From Phylloscopus collybita (Eukaryota > Chordata > Aves > Passeriformes > Phylloscopidae), in contig JAJNNQ010000006.1 of assembly GCA_027886175.1 (NCBI GenBank), positions 7,316,001 through 7,380,000 of the forward strand: a stretch of 64,000 bases of DNA, written 5' to 3'. A program made the position numbers and the translations under genes. Positions 58,841 through 64,000 of the stretch are shown here, in pieces. The notes under the pieces are model-generated. The model was not told the DNA's origin and did not search any database. It was given only the letters and a program-made list of their open reading frames with translations. Each line of letters starts with the position of its first letter. Position 1 is the first letter of the stretch.

Positions 58841-61723
58841 AGCACAACAGATCCTGACATATAACCTTTATTCAATGTGTTTTCCAGTTATCTGAAATAC
58901 TTTGTTTAACTAGACCTACAAGTGGACCATGATTTTTGTAAAATCCCAAAAAAATCAGACATTGCTCTTAGATTCATCTTTGGATTTAACTGTGGACAAT
59001 GTTTTAATGTGTAGAAGGCAATTATGTTGGTTTTACTTGTAAATAGGGACCAAGAGTAGTGTTTTATCCTAACTTGAATTTTAATAGGATCTCTATTAGA
59101 GATCAAATTTGTTATCTTTTTGTTGTTGTTATTGTAACACAGCACCAGTGCTGTTCAATACTATTTATGGTGAAAATTATACTAAATTCTTGTTATCTTG
59201 TAATGTGATTTTTGAGGCCCAGACATACAAAATTGATAGCTTAGACAGCTTGTACTACTTATCAATGGAAAGGTTTTAAGCAGGAGTTACTAAGTAGGAT
59301 AAAAATTACTCTGTTGTGAACAAAAATCTCTTTCTATCTTATTTTTTTTCACAGCCTTTCTTGCCACTGAGACAGCTGGCAAGATAGTATCATTTAAAGT
59401 GACAAACAATTATCTATCATTATCTGCTATGATCTCAAGAAAGTTAGAAAAATGAGCTTGTTTTTTTCTCAAAAGTAAATAACAGGAAGGTAGAAAACTC
59501 ACCTTAAAACAATTTAAAGTATGAATTCCACTACCTGCAATATTAAAAAAAAAAAAAAAAAAAAAAAAGCCAAAACAAAACAACATAAATGTCTGTTTTT
59601 GTTTTACAAAAATCTATAGGTAAAGCAGACTGGTTTTGCTATGAAATTTCTTGAGTGAATTGTCAATATCTGAAGGATAATTGAAGTTAGTCATTCCAAG
59701 TGAAAATTTAGAGCTCAAACCACTTCTAATTAAAGTAAGTGGAAATATTTTCACTAAGCTGAGAAGGAAACAGAAAAGGTCATTCTTTTATATCAAGTAA
59801 TATAATGAATGGTATGACAGACATGAAAGCATTAATTTAGATTTTTATGGAGAAACAAAAGGGCTTGGGAAATCAATGGTCTATATATAGAGGAAGGATA
59901 GAAAAGAAGTAACCTGGGAGAAGTGTACATAACTGGAGGCTAGTCAGGAGTCTTCTCTGGAAGAAAAATAGCTATTGAAATAGATTCAAATTTATGTTGG
60001 GAATTGGTTGTGGACCCCAACCAATAGGAAGTGCTGTGAAGTGGCCTGTGAAAGCAAAAGATTTTGTGATAAAGGAAAAATAGTTTTGATGGGAGATTTT
60101 AATTATCTTGATGTAAACTGATATGAATATGAAGTAAGAGTCTACTTAGACAAACGACTAGGCAAAGAATAACATTTTGAGGTTCTGTCTCAGATTTTCT
60201 CTAAGTGGCTCACACATCAAATTTGCTAATTTTACAAATCGGAATGTTCCCATTTTCCATTTCTTAAACCTAAACTCAATGCCAAAAATCATTTTTACAG
60301 TTTATTTTTTTACTTCTGGTATGCCTAGTTGTCCTTGAAAATCATAAGTCAAATAGAAATTCTTTTCATGATGAACACATCACAACCACAGGTGCTTCAG
60401 TACTGAATTGTTCATATAAGAGGGTAAGCTTTTTTAGAAAACAACACAAAACTACTGATAGGAGATGAAATGGTAAAATGCAAATTCAAGGTACAACTTT
60501 TCTCAAAATTATTTTATTTTCCTATAGGAAATTAATCCCACCTAATAGCAAAATTGGCCTCTTCCATGGATGCAATAAATTTCTTTACCCAAAAACAGTT
60601 TGCTGCAGCCTTATTTACTTCTAAAGCTGAACAATGTAGAAGGCATGAGGTCAAGAGAAACTTAGGAAATGAATCATGATCTCTTTCAGTTCTGGATACA
60701 AGGGAGCTATTGCATGAATAAATAAGATGCCCAAAATCCTGAAACGGACAAGACAACTTATAGAAGTTACAAAATTTATTTAAAAATAAGTTTGTTTATA
60801 TAGAGATAAAAAACATGGAATATTAATAGAAAACATGTCTCTGAAGGTTTCTCTACAGTAGAGTGTATATAGCTTCCAGTGGAAAAAAAAAAAAAAAAAA
60901 AGTTTCACATAATTGGGTCACTTGCTGTGGAATTTAATTTGGAAACCTAAGCCTAAGAAAATTCCCATAAGGTTGAGGTGTACTTGGTTTAGAGTTTAGG
61001 AAAATGTTATTTTGATAATTCACTATGAGAACAGCTTTAACTCTGATATCCACTTAAAAAAAAAGAGGAAAAAAATATTTAACTTAACATGAAAACTAGG
61101 AGGCCTGTCAAAGCAAAAGATACTTATCCACATAAAACTAAGTTGTTTTTTTTTCTTTTTTCTTTTTTAAATTTTTTTTTCTTTTTTATTCTCCTGTGAA
61201 ACACACATATCATTTTCCTTCTAAATAAAACTACACTTTAAAAGTCATATTAAACCAGTTGAAGCTTCTGTTCTGTATACAGTTATCTCATTCATATATG
61301 TGACTTACCCAGGCAATTCAGAACCAGTAGTAGAAAGCCCAGTATTTAGCTCTGAAGTTGTGGAGGATCTGGGATCTCTTCACAGTGACCTTTTTTTGTT
61401 CTGTGTTTATAAGAAATTACTAAGTAAATTCTGATGTTGGATGGGCTATAAAGATATCAGATTTGCTTTGGTTTGGCTTTTGAGTATAACTTAGGGGATT
61501 GTAATAATTAGATTTGCACTGCTAGTAATTATTTTATTATATCCTAAAGGTTTCAAGTATATTAACAATAGTGTAATCTTTGCCCAAATACAAGGAAAAC
61601 ACACCAAAATGACACCTCCAGAGTGAACTAGTGCTGTTTTAAGAATTTTCTATGCTAATAGGAATAATAGCTAAAGCTAGATATTAAATCTCAAATACTC
61701 AATAAAATCAACAACAACAAACA

Positions 61724-61752
61724 CATCATCATCATCATCATCATCATCATCA
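61724..61752. repeat. (CAT)n microsatellite
   Basis: Nine or ten cat units. Confidence 0.9.
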
Positions 61753-62886
61753 GAGTAAGTAACCTTTTAAAAACACTAACAAATCTAGTAATTCTGTCTG
61801 TATTTTGATGGCAAAACAAATATTGTTTATAGATGGTATATCTATATTCTTCAGATCAGATCCCTTTAGACAAGACGGTTTGAGGAATTAGTCCTACGTA
61901 GTACATTTAAGGAATTTCCCAGTGCAGACTTGAAGGAGTTGAACCATTTAGGTTCTTATGGATGCTCAAGGGACTAACAATACCAAATCCTATCTAAGCC
62001 CCTTTGTGGATTTTGTCACTTATCACTGGTGTTGTTAGGTTATAAACCTCTAAAGCACTTTTCAAAAAACATAAAGCCAGTATTTACTTAGGAAGCCATC
62101 TCATGAACAAAATATTTTCAAATATATTATAGAAATAAGCTCATGATCTAAACCCCAAATATAAAGGTCCGTGAGTGAATGCAGGACAGCTGCAAATTTA
62201 AAATTAGATCAAAATTAACAAGATAGCCATCAAAATTATCGTCCATTTTTTCAGGATCTGATTCCAGTTCAGCTTTGAAAAAATATACATCTCATACTTT
62301 ATCTTTTATATATTTTCTGGGTATTTCTGAATTGGGGTCTATGCTTGAAACTCTGCTACCTAGTCAAGATATCTTATACAATTGTTTCTGTCATCCTCAC
62401 ATCTTTTCCTCAAAGTAAGGTAAAGGCACACCTCTTTACACAGCTTCATGGAAAAAAAAAAATCAGCAAGGAGGATATAGAAACACACATCTATATATGT
62501 TAAATCTCTGTTCCTATATGTTAATAACACAACCTGAAAGTTACTCTCCCCATTCCTATTCAAGGACAAGTTTGTGAAGACAGAAGTTGGGCAAATCAGG
62601 CTACTCTATGCAGGTGAACATGGAACTGAAGGGCCTTGGGACTGTTATTCACATACTGATTACATCTTGAGTGTTGTCAGTACAAGGCTGAGATACACAT
62701 CATCTTCACCTAATTAACCTTCCTTATCTAAAAACTGTCGGGAGTAAACTGTAAAATAAGATTTGTAGTGTAGTCAACACAAAGCTAAAAATTGCTGGAG
62801 AAAATCCAGAATTCTGTTGCTTGGGCAAAAGTGGAATAGAAGCTATTAATACAAAGCTACAAGGGTAAAACAATTTGGGGTGGTGG

Positions 62887-62963
62887 TTTGTTGTTGTTGT
62901 TGTTGTTTTGTTTTGTTTTGTTTTGGGTTTTTTTTTGTTGTTGTTGTTTTGTTTTGATTTGAT
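62887..62963. repeat. (GTT)n/(GTTTT)n microsatellite
   Basis: Mixed gtt and gtttt units with a poly-T interruption. Confidence 0.85.
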
Positions 62964-63497
62964 TTAATACATATTGTTCTACTAAAAAAATCACTTCATA
63001 AATAGTAACTATGATTGTTGCAAAACACAGAGAAGGCTATACATTTCTTAAGGATTTAAATAAAGTATTTGACATTTCCAAAGCATCCTTCTATCACAAC
63101 ACCCAACAACATCAACTTTACACTGAACACTGAATCTGTCAGATCATCTTCCATCTGCTGAGCAGGAAATAAAGGGTTTCTTACTGTAAGTCAATGAATA
63201 AAATTTTGTCTTATAAATTAAAAAATAAAAACCAGGGCTATGTACTAAAAAACTTGCCCTTATAGCCTTGCAGAGAAGCAGAAATAGCATTTTACATTGT
63301 TTTTCTCAAAAAAAGTTTGATTTTTTTTATTCATTTGAGATATTTTCTTGGTAAAATATAGTTATTATAAATATATCAATATAATTGTCATCTTTAAGAG
63401 TATCAATTTCTTACATTATTCTCAAATTACCAAATCAGGCTAGTGCCTGAAAACTAGTGGGTTTTACTTTGTTAACTATCAACCCCTCCCAAAAAAA

Positions 63498-63571
63498 CCC
63501 AAACCAACCAACCAAACAAACAAACAAACAAAAACCCAAACAAAAACAAAACCAAAAACAAAACAAAAAAT
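63498..63571. repeat. (AAAC)n / (AACC)n low-complexity repeat
   Basis: Units of aaac, aacc and aaaac in mixed order. Confidence 0.85.
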
Positions 63572-64000
63572 CCCTCTCAAATACTACTTTTTAGCAAATA
63601 ACTGGAATTCAGTATAACTAATTTCTTGAGGATATTTTCTCCATACTTAATGGATTTTAAGGAATCAACACAGAAATAAATTTAAAAATAAATCAAGGAG
63701 TAATTAAAAATAAAATATGAGTAATTATCTTTAACCATACAAAAAAGTTTCTCTCTAACCTTTGAGTAAAAATTTAATCTAACTTCACCTTCACAGCATT
63801 ACATTCTTAGATTCACCTGAGAGAAGTGGACATTGATTCATTACCCAATTATTACATGAAGATAAATAGGACAGTGAAGCCAGATATTTTGCAAATTTAT
63901 GTATGCTTTCGTTATTAACAATGTAGTGCAATGTGATTGCCTAAGTGGAAATTTTAATCTGAAAGTAGATTCCTAATTTAGAGAATACTGGGGATTTTTT

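Larger units (their letters stand above)
58841..64000. other. AT-rich sequence with simple repeats, no gene
   Basis: Simple repeats present are poly-A at 59545-59568 and 60883-60901, T-rich sequence at 61145-61190, (CAT)n at 61724-61752, (GTT)n/(GTTTT)n at 62887-62963 and (AAAC)n-type at 63498-63571. Open frames are all under 80 codons and unrecognised. Confidence 0.5.

Noticed and set aside
1..64000. CRISPR array, tRNA or rRNA genes
   Set aside because: No regularly spaced repeats with unique spacers, no cloverleaf-type sequence with A and B boxes, and no rRNA-like segment were seen.

Overview
The window is a gene-poor, AT-rich stretch of a bird chromosome, most likely a songbird. The evidence is the repeat content. 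There are many CR1 LINE fragments (3' tails related to ATTCTRTG, and the 3' end of the reverse transcriptase ORF). There are several avian ERVL-type solo LTRs, and there are pentanucleotide microsatellites. I found no host protein-coding exon, tRNA, rRNA or CRISPR array that I can support.

The main feature is a compact endogenous retrovirus (ERV) on the minus strand at 5283-9545. Its two 366-bp LTRs differ at only two positions, which suggests a recent insertion. In its own 5'->3' sense it reads: 5' LTR (9545-9180); a primer binding site resembling the 3' end of tRNA-Phe; a leader with a possible splice donor; a 790-codon open gag with an alpha/betaretrovirus-like matrix, capsid and one CCHC knuckle; a large internal deletion that removes protease, polymerase and nearly all of SU; an open gammaretrovirus-type transmembrane (TM) envelope region; a short 3' segment with direct repeats and a hairpin; a polypurine tract; and the 3' LTR (5648-5283). 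The element therefore joins gag and env of different retroviral classes and depends on another element for enzymes. Its gag carries a very GC-rich, CpG-rich, proline/arginine-rich spacer with a PPPY late-domain motif, so it places a CpG-island-like patch in AT-rich DNA.

The rest is layered older repeats. Solo LTRs with matching 5-bp target-site duplications lie at 9865-10523 (AGTGC), 14065-14785 (AGCTT) and 21532-22143 (ATCAG). Further LTRs or LTR fragments lie at 660-776, 3021-3609, 12640-12850, 18927-19504, 28082-28509, 33185-34224 and 52383-53184, and there is a weaker candidate at 25172-25636. CR1 fragments on both strands lie near 1.5, 12.4, 15.4-16.9, 39.6, 46.7-47.2, 53.4-54.0, 56.7-57.0 and 58.2-58.8 kb. 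A small remnant near 20.2 kb carries a YADD reverse-transcriptase motif unlike CR1. Long (GGGAA)n and (CCTCT)n arrays lie at 23.8 and 58.5 kb. Most other sequence looks like unique, AT-rich intergenic or intronic DNA in which I see no gene. Boundaries of old repeats were set by eye and may be off by tens of bases.
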